A stretch of DNA of 64,000 bases from an alpha proteobacterium SCGC AAA536-G10 (GTDB lineage: Bacteria > Pseudomonadota > Alphaproteobacteria > Puniceispirillales > Marisalimonadaceae): positions 1-64,000 of the forward strand of contig ARQU01000002.1 in the NCBI GenBank assembly GCA_000384615.1, in the 5' to 3' direction. Below are positions 25,581-34,621 of this stretch, in pieces. How positions within the stretch are numbered: the stretch's first letter is position 1; each line of letters begins with the position of its first letter. Both the position numbers and the translations under genes were made by a program. The notes beneath the pieces are model-generated. The model worked only from the letters and a program-made list of their open reading frames with translations, did no database searches and was not told the origin of the DNA.

Positions 25581-25961
25581 TTATAAAAGTGGTATAAAAA
25601 ATTTATAATCAATTATGTCTGAAGTTAGTTCTTGCTCCAGAAATAAAATACCGTTTTTATTAATATTTAATTTATCATTAATAACTAATTCTAATCTTGC
25701 TGGACGTTCATTTTTAATAGAAAGCTGGGTCTGTAATGAGTTGAAAAAATCGTTTGTGACTTGTATGGAACCTGACATGATTGCTCTTTCAAATTTAATA
25801 GTTATTTTATTTTTAAAATTACTATTTTGATTAACAATCATCATATTGCAAGTGCCTCTAGCTATGTTTAATAGACTGCATGACAAATAGTAACATTGTA
25901 TTTGTCGCAGGCTATCGTAGTGTGCATCTACAGTTTTAATGAGCATCTCTAATTTTTGCAT
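25581..25961 (-). CDS. Hypothetical protein downstream of fliA
   Basis: 126 residues. N-terminal half helical with MLIKTVDAHYDSLRQIQCYY, C-terminal half with strand-like LELVINDKLNINKNGILFLEQELT. It contains several cysteines but no membrane segment. It begins seven bases after the fliA stop and so is probably the last gene of the flhA-flhF-flhG-fliA operon. I do not recognise it. The position fits a chemotaxis or motility accessory gene, but this is inference. Confidence 0.6.
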   Translation of the reverse strand: MQKLEMLIKTVDAHYDSLRQIQCYYLSCSLLNIARGTCNMMIVNQNSNFKNKITIKFERAIMSGSIQVTNDFFNSLQTQLSIKNERPARLELVINDKLNINKNGILFLEQELTSDIIDYKFFIPLL

Positions 25962-25968
25962 AATAGCT

Positions 25969-26673
25969 TTAATTTTCTTTTTGTAATTGTTCTCTTATTC
26001 TTTTAATTGCAGAAGTTTTAATTTGCGAAACTCTTCCTGTAGAGACCTCCATTACTTCAGCAATTTCATAAATATTCAATTCTTCAACAAAATATAATTG
26101 TATTATGAGAGCTTCTTTACCCACAAGTTTTTTTAGAACTTCTTTCAAATTATTTCTTAATTCTACATCATTAACTTGTTCTTCTGGGTTTAATTCATTA
26201 GTAACAAACCAGTTTGAATAATCATCATATGAATCGTCTAAACTCTTAATTATGCTAGCTTCAAAAGCATGAGACCATTCAAAATATTTTTCAGTAGATA
26301 TACCAAGCTCATTTGCGACCTCATTATGAAATGGTTCACGACCTAATTTATTACGTAGCATATTTGAAGCTTTTTCGGCATTTTTCTTTATTAATATTGT
26401 TGTTCTATCTAAATTAGAACTCTTTCTTAGATAATCTAAAATTTCTCCTTTTATTCTTATACTAGCATAAGAAGCAAATGAAGCATCTTTTTGAGGAACA
26501 TAATTTTGTGCAGCAGATATTAAGCCAAGCATTCCAATTTGAATAATATCTTCTATTTCAATTATTGAGTTCACACGACCATGAAGATGCCAGGAAATTT
26601 TTTTAACTAAATTAGTATGATTTTTTATTAATTGATTAATATTTGGACTTACTATTTTAGAATAACTATTCAT
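25969..26673 (-). CDS. fliA: FliA, flagellar sigma-28 factor
   Basis: 234 residues, the normal FliA length. Region 2 contains DIIQIGMLGLISAAQNY and ASYASIRIKGEILDYLRKSS; region 3 has KLGREPFHNEVANELGIS; region 4 ends ELNIYEIAEVMEVSTGRVSQ, the -35 helix-turn-helix. It directs RNA polymerase to late flagellar genes and is held by FlgM (present at 34 kb) until the hook is finished. It follows flhG by 23 bases in the flhA operon, as in polar flagellates. Confidence 0.93.
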   Translation of the reverse strand: MNSYSKIVSPNINQLIKNHTNLVKKISWHLHGRVNSIIEIEDIIQIGMLGLISAAQNYVPQKDASFASYASIRIKGEILDYLRKSSNLDRTTILIKKNAEKASNMLRNKLGREPFHNEVANELGISTEKYFEWSHAFEASIIKSLDDSYDDYSNWFVTNELNPEEQVNDVELRNNLKEVLKKLVGKEALIIQLYFVEELNIYEIAEVMEVSTGRVSQIKTSAIKRIREQLQKEN

Positions 26674-26696
26674 GTTAAAACTTCCATTAAATTATT

Positions 26697-27476
26697 TTAT
26701 TTGTCAAAAAATTTGATTGTTCCAATTTTATTTTTTTGTAGAGACAACAAGTTTGTGGCCAATGATAAAAAAGCTTCTACATCGAGGCTTTTATTTGGGT
26801 TTCCTGACATAATAGGTTTTCTAGTAATGATTGAGTTTTTAATTCTTTGTGAAGAAATGACTCCTCCAATAAATTTTAAATTAACATCTAAAAATTTTTG
26901 AGTTATAGCTCTAAATTTATCAAAATTTAATTTAGCTTGTATTTGAGAATTAGCCATATTGACAATTACACCAAAATTATCCATTTTGTAATCTAAAAAA
27001 GAAGTTTTAATCAATCCATATGCATCAATAAAACTAGTAGGTTCGGCCGTTACAACAACTATAACTTTATCTGCAGATGCCATAAAAGTTAAAGAAGATG
27101 ACTCAGCACCTGCACCAACGTCAATTATCATATATTCAGGTTTATTTTTTATATTACTAAAGCTTTGTATTATTTTATGCCTTTCCAAATCACTTAGATT
27201 TAAAAGATGATTAATTGCGCTTCCTCCAGAAACAAATTTTAATTTGTCTTTCGTATTAGTTAATACTTCATCTAAAGATTTATTTCCTGAAACAAAATCC
27301 TCTAATGAATATTTAGGATTTATTCCTAATAGAATATGTGAATTTGCCATACCTAAATCTGCATCTAAAAGCAATGTGTTTTTATTTTGCTTATTTAGAG
27401 CCAAAGAAAGATTAACTGCTATTGTGGTTTTCCCTACACCACCCTTTCCTGACGCAATCGCTATTGTTGTAGTCAT
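26697..27476 (-). CDS. flhG: FlhG/FleN, MinD-like flagellar number regulator
   Basis: 259 residues. IASGKGGVGKTTIAVNLSLAL is the deviant Walker A, LLLDADLGMANSHILLGI the switch I with the DLGMAN typical of FlhG, and YMIIDVGAGAESSSLTF the Walker B. The N-terminal DQA(E)xLR motif that activates FlhF is absent: the protein begins directly at the first strand. It limits flagellar number together with FlhF. Neighbours flhF (12 bases before) and fliA (23 after) support the assignment. Confidence 0.9.
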   Translation of the reverse strand: MTTTIAIASGKGGVGKTTIAVNLSLALNKQNKNTLLLDADLGMANSHILLGINPKYSLEDFVSGNKSLDEVLTNTKDKLKFVSGGSAINHLLNLSDLERHKIIQSFSNIKNKPEYMIIDVGAGAESSSLTFMASADKVIVVVTAEPTSFIDAYGLIKTSFLDYKMDNFGVIVNMANSQIQAKLNFDKFRAITQKFLDVNLKFIGGVISSQRIKNSIITRKPIMSGNPNKSLDVEAFLSLATNLLSLQKNKIGTIKFFDK

Positions 27477-27488
27477 AATTAATCCTTA

Positions 27489-28679
27489 CTATATACTCAT
27501 ATCTTTCATATATTGTGCCAAAACTTCTCTTTTAGCAAAAGCTATAGACCCAATTATAGATCTTGATCCAGATAGAATACCAATTTTACAATTTAATTCG
27601 CCCAAAACAGACAATTCTTCTGCGCTTATATTTGCTTCATCCAGTTTTGTAAGCCCTATGGTAGGGAACGCGCTTTTGTAGAATTTCATTATAGACTTTA
27701 TCATATTTTTATTTGTACTTGCAGGAATTGCTATTAAATTAGAACAATTTTTATCTAAAGTAATTTTTTCTAAATATTGTATGAAACTTGAAGTATTTAT
27801 AATCTCTTGCGATACATCTATTATTAACTTTTTATGACCTTTATTTATATCAATAAATTTAACAATATCTTCCGTAGACGAAATAGAAGAAACGTTTAAA
27901 TTTAATAATCTTCCAAAATTAATAAGTTCAGAATGATTTGATGATTTTGGTCCAAAATTCACAATTGATAATTTATGTTTATCATTTGCTACAAGTTTAT
28001 TATCTAAAATATATGAAGCAATCTTTGAACATAAAGTTGTTTTTCCTGAACCACTCGGGCCATTAACAAAAATTACTTCAGAGTTTGATATCTTATCTTC
28101 GTAAGGAATAACTAATTTTTTGGCTAAGTAATGATAAAAAAGTAATTCAGGATCAATATCATCTTTATAGACAATTTTTTCTTGAAACTCTGATATAATA
28201 TTCTTGGAGAACCCATTCTTTAATAATTCAAAAGTTAAAGATTTATGACAAGATTGATATAAGTCACCAAAATCTGAAATAATCATATTTCTTAATAGAT
28301 TTTCTATTTTATGGGTAAATCTAGAAAATGTTTTAACGTCAATATATTCAGAATTAAAGTTTTTAACATTTGTTTCAGTGACATTTTTTAAATGTTTATT
28401 ATCATTTTGTTTTTCTTCCTCAAGTATATTATTAAATTTCCTGTTTTGAATTCCATGTTCTAATTTGTGATTTGAAAATAAATGACTAAAATTAGATTTT
28501 TGTTTAATAATTTTTTTTGCATTAGATGAAGCAATATCTTCAATATTATTAGAACCTAGTATTTCAATCTTTCCATTAATTTTTTTAGTTTTCAGAATAA
28601 CGGCGTCTTTTCCAAGTACTTTTGATATCTCATCCATTGCCGATAGACTATCTTCTGCAATTACCTTATGTTGTGTCAT
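27489..28679 (-). CDS. flhF: FlhF, SRP-type GTPase for polar flagellum placement
   Basis: 396 residues. The start AEDSLSAMDEISKVLGKDAVILKTKKI is the FlhF B-domain beginning. The NG domain has G1 NGPSGSGKTTLCSKIA around residue 210 and G4 GLTKLDEANIS. G3, normally DTAGR, reads IIDVSQEI, which departs from consensus and may affect GTP hydrolysis. FlhF marks the pole at which the basal body assembles. Order flhA-flhF-flhG-fliA is the standard arrangement in polar flagellates. Confidence 0.9.
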   Translation of the reverse strand: MTQHKVIAEDSLSAMDEISKVLGKDAVILKTKKINGKIEILGSNNIEDIASSNAKKIIKQKSNFSHLFSNHKLEHGIQNRKFNNILEEEKQNDNKHLKNVTETNVKNFNSEYIDVKTFSRFTHKIENLLRNMIISDFGDLYQSCHKSLTFELLKNGFSKNIISEFQEKIVYKDDIDPELLFYHYLAKKLVIPYEDKISNSEVIFVNGPSGSGKTTLCSKIASYILDNKLVANDKHKLSIVNFGPKSSNHSELINFGRLLNLNVSSISSTEDIVKFIDINKGHKKLIIDVSQEIINTSSFIQYLEKITLDKNCSNLIAIPASTNKNMIKSIMKFYKSAFPTIGLTKLDEANISAEELSVLGELNCKIGILSGSRSIIGSIAFAKREVLAQYMKDMSI

Positions 28680-28706
28680 TTCTTTTCTCCGTATTTTAAC
28701 TAAAAG

Positions 28707-30827
28707 TTAATTTTTATTTTCTTCCTCAGAACCAATATTGGCTACTACTTCTATTTTTTTAGAGTCAGGCAATTCTGTGAAAGATAGTACATCTAAGGTT
28801 GGGATATGTTGTCTGAGCATATGAGATAAATCTCTTCTAATTACAGGTGCAGTAATCATAACTGCTTTTCTATTTTCACCTTGCATTTTTTCCATAACAT
28901 TATTTATAGCAGACACAATTTTTTGTATTAGACTAGCTTCAAGAATTAACCCATTTGCACCAGTTTGTTTTGCCACATTAACTATCATTTGCTCTAAGTC
29001 TGCTGAAAAAGTAATTACTGGAAGTGGACTGTTTAAAGGTGCAATTTGTTGTATTAGTAATCCTGATATTGAAGGTCTAATGGCTTCAGCTAATTCAATG
29101 GGGGTCATGTTTTTGACATTCTGAGAAGCTAAAACTTCTAGCACACGCTTCAAATCACTGATTGGCATTTTTTCAGCTAATAAAGTTTTCAAAATGGTTG
29201 TAAGTACGTTTAAGGGTACTAATTTTGGCACAGTTGAAGAGACTAATTGTGGTGAAGATTGTGATAAGTTATCTAATAATATTTGTACATCATCCTGACC
29301 AAGTAATTCAGCAGCTTGTTTAGATAAAATTTGGTTTAAATGAGTAGCTATAACAGCCTCAGGTTCTACAACCATATATCCTAAATTTTCAGCTCTAGCT
29401 TGTTGGTGAGGTTCAATCCAAGTAGCATCCATGTTAAAACTAGGATCTTTGACATCAGTACCCTCAATTTTAGTTTGAGCATTATCTCCAGGAATTGCTA
29501 GAAGTAGTTGTGGAAAAATTTTGTCTTCCGCAACAATTTCTTGCCCAATCCTTATTCTGTAGTGGTTTGCCTCTAAGGTTAAGTCATCTCTTATTCTTAC
29601 TTGAGGGATAATAAAACCTAATTCTTTTGAAATTTGTTTTCTTACCCCAGTAATTCGGGCAATTAAAGGTCCCTCATTTTCATCATCAACAAGTTGGATT
29701 AAGCCATAACCTAGTTGCATTGAAACAGCTGAATTATCAGCAATCTCAGATAAAGAAATATTATTTTCATCTGCTGCATTTTCTATATTTTTAATATCAC
29801 TCCCTTTTTCAGAAATAATATTTTCATTCTCATCTAGGGCTTCATTATTTTTTCTTAGTATCCACCATACAAAAAAAGTTAAAAATGAACCTATTAGGAA
29901 CAAAGTATTAGGCATTCCTGGTATTAATCCTAAAAGAAATAGCACACATGCGCTAGGTAACCACGCTTGCTTAACACCTATCTGTGAACCAATCTGTTTG
30001 GATAGATCTTGACTAGTTGAAACTCTAGTAACAATTATTGCTGTTGCAATAGCGAGTAAAAGGGATGGTATTTGAGCAACTAATCCGTCACCAACTGACA
30101 AAATAATATAGTTCTCTGCAGCAGTTGAAACTGGAAGGTCATGCTGTGCTATCCCTATAATAAGTCCCCCAATAATATTTATAAGAAGGATCAAAATACC
30201 TGCAATAGCGTCACCCTTTACAAACTTAGAAGCACCATCCATTGATCCATAAAAATCTGCTTCTTTAGCAATATCATCTCTTCTTTGTTTTGCTTCTTCA
30301 CTAGTTAAAAGTCCCGCATTCAAGTCAGCATCAATCGCCATTTGTTTTCCTGGCATGGCATCTAGTGTAAATCTAGCAGACACTTCAGAAACTCTTCCAG
30401 CACCTTTAGTAATAACCACTAAATTTATAATTATGAGGATGGCAAATACAAAAATACCTACAACATAGTTGCCTGCAATCACGAACTCTCCAAAAGCTTC
30501 TATAACTTTTCCTGCTGCATCAGGTCCAGTATGACCAGCACTTAATACAATTCTTGTCGAAGCGACATTTAAGCCAAGCCTTAAAATAGTAGCAAACAAT
30601 AAAACAGTTGGAAAACTTGAAAAATCTAGTGGTCTAAAGGTATGGATTGATACCATTAATATTAATAAAGATAACAATATATTTGTAGTAAAAAAAACAT
30701 CTAGTAATATAGAAGGTAAGGGTATCACCATCATCACCATTAACATTAAGATAGCAATTGGCAAACCAAATGGCTTAAGTTTTTCTGGAGCAAAAATTTG
30801 GGCGTTCAATGTATTTGTCAAATTCAT
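28707..30827 (-). CDS. flhA: FlhA, flagellar type III export gate
   Basis: I start at the ATG at 30827, which follows TTAGGAGATGTC, giving 706 residues; an upstream in-frame start adds 16. Residues ~15-320 hold about eight membrane helices. The FHIPEP signature is present: SARFTLDAMPGKQMAIDADL and EADFYGSMDGASKFVKGDA. The C-terminal cytoplasmic part (after ~340) binds export chaperones. FlhA is the main gate component of the flagellar export apparatus. It heads a leftward operon behind a sigma-54 promoter. Confidence 0.95.
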   Translation of the reverse strand: MNLTNTLNAQIFAPEKLKPFGLPIAILMLMVMMVIPLPSILLDVFFTTNILLSLLILMVSIHTFRPLDFSSFPTVLLFATILRLGLNVASTRIVLSAGHTGPDAAGKVIEAFGEFVIAGNYVVGIFVFAILIIINLVVITKGAGRVSEVSARFTLDAMPGKQMAIDADLNAGLLTSEEAKQRRDDIAKEADFYGSMDGASKFVKGDAIAGILILLINIIGGLIIGIAQHDLPVSTAAENYIILSVGDGLVAQIPSLLLAIATAIIVTRVSTSQDLSKQIGSQIGVKQAWLPSACVLFLLGLIPGMPNTLFLIGSFLTFFVWWILRKNNEALDENENIISEKGSDIKNIENAADENNISLSEIADNSAVSMQLGYGLIQLVDDENEGPLIARITGVRKQISKELGFIIPQVRIRDDLTLEANHYRIRIGQEIVAEDKIFPQLLLAIPGDNAQTKIEGTDVKDPSFNMDATWIEPHQQARAENLGYMVVEPEAVIATHLNQILSKQAAELLGQDDVQILLDNLSQSSPQLVSSTVPKLVPLNVLTTILKTLLAEKMPISDLKRVLEVLASQNVKNMTPIELAEAIRPSISGLLIQQIAPLNSPLPVITFSADLEQMIVNVAKQTGANGLILEASLIQKIVSAINNVMEKMQGENRKAVMITAPVIRRDLSHMLRQHIPTLDVLSFTELPDSKKIEVVANIGSEEENKN

Positions 30828-30921
30828 GACATCTCCTAATAGTTCATGATTTATTAAAAAAATCAATAAAATCAATTATTTAAAAAATTTTATAATTTTT
30901 AAAATATTCGAATAATTAAAA

Positions 30922-30937
30922 AGCAAGAACAATGCCA
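30922..30937 (-). promoter_or_regulatory. Sigma-54 promoter for the flhA operon
   Basis: On the minus strand TGGCATTGTTCTTGCT fits TGGCAY-N5-TTGCW. It lies 95 bases upstream of the flhA ATG, back to back with the rightward sigma-54 promoter at 31008. Confidence 0.85.
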
Positions 30938-31007
30938 ATTACATTGATTAATTTTGAGAATATAATTAATTTACCAGCTCATTTTCTATTTATTAAAAAT
31001 CAAAGAT

Positions 31008-31023
31008 TGGCATGTTATCTGCA
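31008..31023 (+). promoter_or_regulatory. Sigma-54 promoter for the flgP operon
   Basis: TGGCATGTTATCTGCA fits the -24/-12 consensus apart from C for the first T of TTGC. GG and GC are 12 bases apart. It lies 36 bases before the flgP ATG. Confidence 0.8.
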
Positions 31024-31058
31024 TTAGAATTCCAAATAATTATTTTTAGGAGTTTTCC

Positions 31059-31580
31059 ATGTCATTAATAAAACAAAAAAACATACTCGTAGGTTTTACA
31101 ATCTGCTCATTATTTTTAAGCACTGGATGCCTTCAAAATCTAGCAAATTCTCACTTTTCAACAACTAACAGTTTAAGTGCAAAACAACTTAATTCTGAAA
31201 GTGATGGTATTGTAGCATTAAAAGAAGTTTTCGACAGTTCAGTTGAAAAAATTCCTACTTTATCTGCGGTAGGCTATGCAGTTGTATCTAGTCAACCAGG
31301 AAGAACAGATGCGCAAAAAAGATTGATGGCTATTAGATCAGCAAGAATGGCTGCAATGAGAGAATTAGCAGAACAAATACATGGTATACAGGTTGATTCT
31401 AATACTACTGTAATAGATCTTATGGTTCAGAATGATACGTTTAGGGCTGTTGTTAAAGGTATCATAAGAGGAGCAAAAACAGTTCGAATAAATCCAACAG
31501 GTGTTGACACTTATGAGACAGTTTTAGAAATTGATAAAGATATGATGTTAATGATGTTAAGAAATGCAAGAAGAACGTAG
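31059..31580 (+). CDS. flgP: FlgP-like LPP20 family lipoprotein
   Basis: 173 residues. A lipoprotein signal with LSTGC places the lipidated Cys at residue 24. The domain GYAVVSSQPGRTDAQKRLMAIRSA continuing AARMAAMRELAEQIHG-like sequence is the LPP20/FlgP core. In Vibrio and Campylobacter FlgP forms outer-membrane-associated ring or disc structures around the flagellar motor. The ribosome-binding site is TAGGAG. FlgT follows after eight bases, which supports a role as motor ring component. Confidence 0.85.
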   Translation: MSLIKQKNILVGFTICSLFLSTGCLQNLANSHFSTTNSLSAKQLNSESDGIVALKEVFDSSVEKIPTLSAVGYAVVSSQPGRTDAQKRLMAIRSARMAAMRELAEQIHGIQVDSNTTVIDLMVQNDTFRAVVKGIIRGAKTVRINPTGVDTYETVLEIDKDMMLMMLRNARRT

Positions 31581-31588
31581 TCTTTGAA

Positions 31589-32749
31589 ATGAATAAAAAT
31601 ATCTTAAAAATTATAAAGTTTTTTCAATACATTTTATCAACGTGTATTTTGATTGTATTTAGTAATTCTTTATTAGCTAATGATAATGCAAACTTCAAAC
31701 AAGTTGAAGCCACAGGAAGAGCTGTTTTAATTGCTGGTGATATTGAAACATCAAGAAAAAGAGCTTTGGAAGATGCATTATACATTGCAGCTTTGAGAGG
31801 TGGGGCTGACATACATGGATTTTCTGCGATTAGTTCCAATACTATAATTAATGATCAATCGATTGTAAAAGCAACTAATAGAGTTTTAGATTTTAAAATA
31901 TTATCTGAAAAACAAAGTAAAGAATTTATAAGTATTAAGATAAGTGCTGTTATCGGCGGGAAATTATCTGAAAAAAATTGTAAAAATAGACCGATAAATA
32001 TTACCTTATTCAAAGGATCTTACAATATCGAATCAAGTGTACCGTCAAAGTTAGCTAGATATACACCAATGTGGTATGGTCAAATATATGATGTAATTTC
32101 GAAACTACCAAATGTAAAAGCAATAAATCACAAAAATAAATCGCTTAAACAAATAATCAAATCTAAAGTAAACTCATCTTTTGATTATAATGCACTTACC
32201 AATGGATTACCCATCATACAAGCTGGTGATTATAGTCTTGTTCCTGAATTATCATTAACAGAGAATAATAAACAAAATAGTTTTTCAAATTATTTGTTAA
32301 AAGTTTCCTTCAAAATTTTCAAAGGACCTGAAATTAAATTAATGACTACTAAAACTTATGACATACTAATCGAATATCAATATAAAAGTAAATTTCAGTT
32401 TATAAATAATATTTCTACGTCTGATATCCAATTAGTTGATCAAAATGTGCATCATCATATGCTCCTTGCCGCAACTAAATTTTTACAAGATCTAAATTGT
32501 CGTCCTTTAGAAGGTAAATTAACTATAAACGATGGTAATTTGCTAGTTGATTTGGGAAAGAAACAAGGCCTTAAACAAAAACAGATTGGGTTAGTAAAAG
32601 GTATTAATATTAAAAACTCAATGCTTAATAATAGTTCAGTAATAGTGCATACTAACAAGATATATGACAATTATAGCATTTTATTGCCTTTAAATGATAA
32701 TGTAAAATTAAGTAATTTAGACAATCTGATTGTTGAATTTGTGGAGTAA
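31589..32749 (+). CDS. flgT: FlgT-like flagellar H-ring protein
   Basis: 386 residues with an N-terminal signal segment (~12-31). Residues ~35-120 match the FlgT N-terminal domain: VEATGRAVLIAGD, then RKRALEDALYIAALRGGADI. The C-terminal segment GKLTINDGNLLVDLGKKQGL resembles the FlgT C-terminal domain. In Vibrio, FlgT forms the H-ring around the basal body and recruits stator-associated proteins of sodium-driven motors. The gene lies directly after flgP. Confidence 0.8.
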   Translation: MNKNILKIIKFFQYILSTCILIVFSNSLLANDNANFKQVEATGRAVLIAGDIETSRKRALEDALYIAALRGGADIHGFSAISSNTIINDQSIVKATNRVLDFKILSEKQSKEFISIKISAVIGGKLSEKNCKNRPINITLFKGSYNIESSVPSKLARYTPMWYGQIYDVISKLPNVKAINHKNKSLKQIIKSKVNSSFDYNALTNGLPIIQAGDYSLVPELSLTENNKQNSFSNYLLKVSFKIFKGPEIKLMTTKTYDILIEYQYKSKFQFINNISTSDIQLVDQNVHHHMLLAATKFLQDLNCRPLEGKLTINDGNLLVDLGKKQGLKQKQIGLVKGINIKNSMLNNSSVIVHTNKIYDNYSILLPLNDNVKLSNLDNLIVEFVE

Positions 32750-32753
32750 TTTA

Positions 32754-33194
32754 ATGAAAAAAAATCAAATTTTTTACTTATATTTAGTATTTATTTTTTT
32801 CTTTTCTAAAATATCTATTTCAGAACCTTTTGTAGTATTAGAATACAGAGGTAACATGGAAAGGGGTAATTTAACTTCCGATAATTCATTTTTGAAAGAT
32901 TTAAATTATAGCGCTAAGCATGTTGTATTAAAAAATGAAACTTTAAGTGATATAATGCTAAATTATTATGGCTCAAAATCATTTAATAATAATATTTTGA
33001 GCTTAGCTATTGTTCATTTTAATAAGAAAGCTTTTGTAAGAAATAACCCTAATTACCTATATTCAGGAAAAAAACTTTATCTTCCAAGTATTAATGAAAT
33101 TAAAGATTTAATTATTAAAAAAAATAATAATAAAGAAAATACTGAAAAAAATAATTCATCAATTACATCTCAGATATACTTTTTTGGAGGTTGA
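32754..33194 (+). CDS. Exported LysM-like (FimV-type) protein
   Basis: 146 residues from the ATG at 32754; GTGGAG at the end of flgT acts as the ribosome-binding site. A signal peptide (about 1-22) is followed by VVLKNETLSDIMLNYYG and later NKKAFVRNNPNYLYSGKKLY, the start and end of a LysM domain of the FimV kind. LysM binds peptidoglycan. Located between flgT and flgA, it may anchor a periplasmic flagellar ring, which is inferred. Confidence 0.75.
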   Translation: MKKNQIFYLYLVFIFFFSKISISEPFVVLEYRGNMERGNLTSDNSFLKDLNYSAKHVVLKNETLSDIMLNYYGSKSFNNNILSLAIVHFNKKAFVRNNPNYLYSGKKLYLPSINEIKDLIIKKNNNKENTEKNNSSITSQIYFFGG

Positions 33195-33198
33195 TTAA

Positions 33199-33951
33199 TT
33201 GTTTAAGATATTTTCTAAATATTTGCTTACTGTTTTGACGTTTACTTTATTGAGTAAACCAACAATAGCTATAACGGGAAAAGACATTTCAGAAAAAGTT
33301 TCAGAATGGCTTGTTTCAGAAGGTATAAAGGGTAAACCTCTTTTTTCAGAAACTAGCGTGTATAAGGATTGTAAAAATAATCTCGAAATTAAAAAACTTT
33401 ATAAAAATTATAAAACAGTAAAAGTAAATTGTTCAGATGAAAATGGCTATCAGTTATTAATAAGAATTAAAATTCCTAATAAAAAATATAAAAATAAGAA
33501 TTTATTAAATTCAAAAATTAAACAAAACAAAATACTTAAAAAGGTAAATAAAAAAGTCAAAACAAAAAGAATTTTTAAAGTTTTAAAATTAAAGAGATCT
33601 CTTGAAAAAAACTCAATTATAGAGTTGGGTGACATAGAAGTAGTAGAACTATTCAATTCATCTCAAAAATCATTTTTTTCACATAAAAAAGAATTAGTTG
33701 GAAGAAAACTAAAGAAAAATTTAAAAATGGGTCAATTATTGCATCCTAGACATTTGTATAAAAAATTTGAAGTAAGTAGCGGAGATGTTATTTCAATTGT
33801 TTCAAATATTGGGAATGCCTCGGTTACTGTGTCAGGGGAAGCACAAGGTTCCGGAAATCTAGGTGACTTGATTAGAGTAAAAAATTTAAGAAGTGGGAAA
33901 ATAATTAAAGGTTATATAAAAAAAGATAAAATAATTAAAATATTTCGCTAA
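33199..33951 (+). CDS. flgA: FlgA, P-ring assembly chaperone
   Basis: 250 residues beginning at TTG (33199), with GGAGG eight bases upstream; no ATG fits. A signal peptide covers residues ~1-24. A Lys-rich linker separates a degenerate N-terminal part from the C-terminal SAF-type domain with SIIELGDIEVVELF, LVGRKLKKNLKMGQLL and the end segment SSGDVISIVSNIGNASVTVS. FlgA assists FlgI polymerisation into the P-ring. It sits between the LysM gene and flgM, a common flgA-flgM order. Confidence 0.9.
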   Translation: MFKIFSKYLLTVLTFTLLSKPTIAITGKDISEKVSEWLVSEGIKGKPLFSETSVYKDCKNNLEIKKLYKNYKTVKVNCSDENGYQLLIRIKIPNKKYKNKNLLNSKIKQNKILKKVNKKVKTKRIFKVLKLKRSLEKNSIIELGDIEVVELFNSSQKSFFSHKKELVGRKLKKNLKMGQLLHPRHLYKKFEVSSGDVISIVSNIGNASVTVSGEAQGSGNLGDLIRVKNLRSGKIIKGYIKKDKIIKIFR

Positions 33952-33997
33952 AATAATTAAATTGGTTGTCGTTATAAATACTGTGGAGATAAATAAA

Positions 33998-34294
33998 ATG
34001 GATAAAATAACAAATAACATCATAAATAATCTACCTAAGAATGAGGTTAGAGACTCTAAAAAGTCTTTAAATGATTTGGTAAATTCATCATCTTCAGTTG
34101 ATAAAGCCATGTCTTCAAATGTTGTGGATATAAAAGATACTAAGAAGTTAGTTTCTGAAATGGCTAAATCAGCCCCTATTGATGTTGACAAAGTTGCAAA
34201 AATTAAAGAGGCAATTTCATCTGGTAACTATCCTCTTGACTTAGACAAATTATCTGATGCTCTTATGCAGGCATACAGAGAAATGAAATCCTAG
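33998..34294 (+). CDS. flgM: FlgM, anti-sigma-28 factor
   Basis: 98 residues from the ATG at 33998, which has GGAGATAAATAAA upstream. The N-terminal half is polar and probably unfolded. The C-terminal half carries APIDVDKVAKIKEAISSGNY and LDKLSDALMQAYRE, the sigma-binding FlgM helices. It inhibits FliA (encoded at 26 kb) and is exported when the hook is complete. Follows flgA and precedes a FlgN-like gene. Confidence 0.9.
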   Translation: MDKITNNIINNLPKNEVRDSKKSLNDLVNSSSSVDKAMSSNVVDIKDTKKLVSEMAKSAPIDVDKVAKIKEAISSGNYPLDLDKLSDALMQAYREMKS

Positions 34295-34309
34295 GTTTCA
34301 GAGATTAAT

Positions 34310-34585
34310 ATGATTGATAACTTAAACAAGTTAGATTTAAATTTAAATAAATTAGAAGAATTTGATAACAAAAAGTTTTCTTCTAATAATTTTAGAGAAG
34401 TTAATCAACAACTAGGATTGATTATGTGTCAATTAAAATCTTCAACGAATGTTGATACCGTAAAAAAACTTGGTGCGGATGAACAGGTTTTTTTAGAAAA
34501 AATATTAATTAAAATTGAAAAATTAGAATCAAAAATTCAACTGAAAGCAAATCTTTTAAATTCTTTTTCAAAATCCATTATTTAA
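34310..34585 (+). CDS. FlgN-like export chaperone (tentative)
   Basis: 91 residues, almost entirely helical with Leu/Lys heptads and no membrane segment. It follows flgM by 15 bases, the usual place for flgN, the chaperone of FlgK and FlgL. Sequence similarity is too weak to prove the family, and it is shorter than the usual ~140 residues. Call is mainly positional. Confidence 0.5.
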   Translation: MIDNLNKLDLNLNKLEEFDNKKFSSNNFREVNQQLGLIMCQLKSSTNVDTVKKLGADEQVFLEKILIKIEKLESKIQLKANLLNSFSKSII

Positions 34586-34621
34586 ATACTTAAATTTTTT
34601 ATAGTAATTTTGTATAAAATA

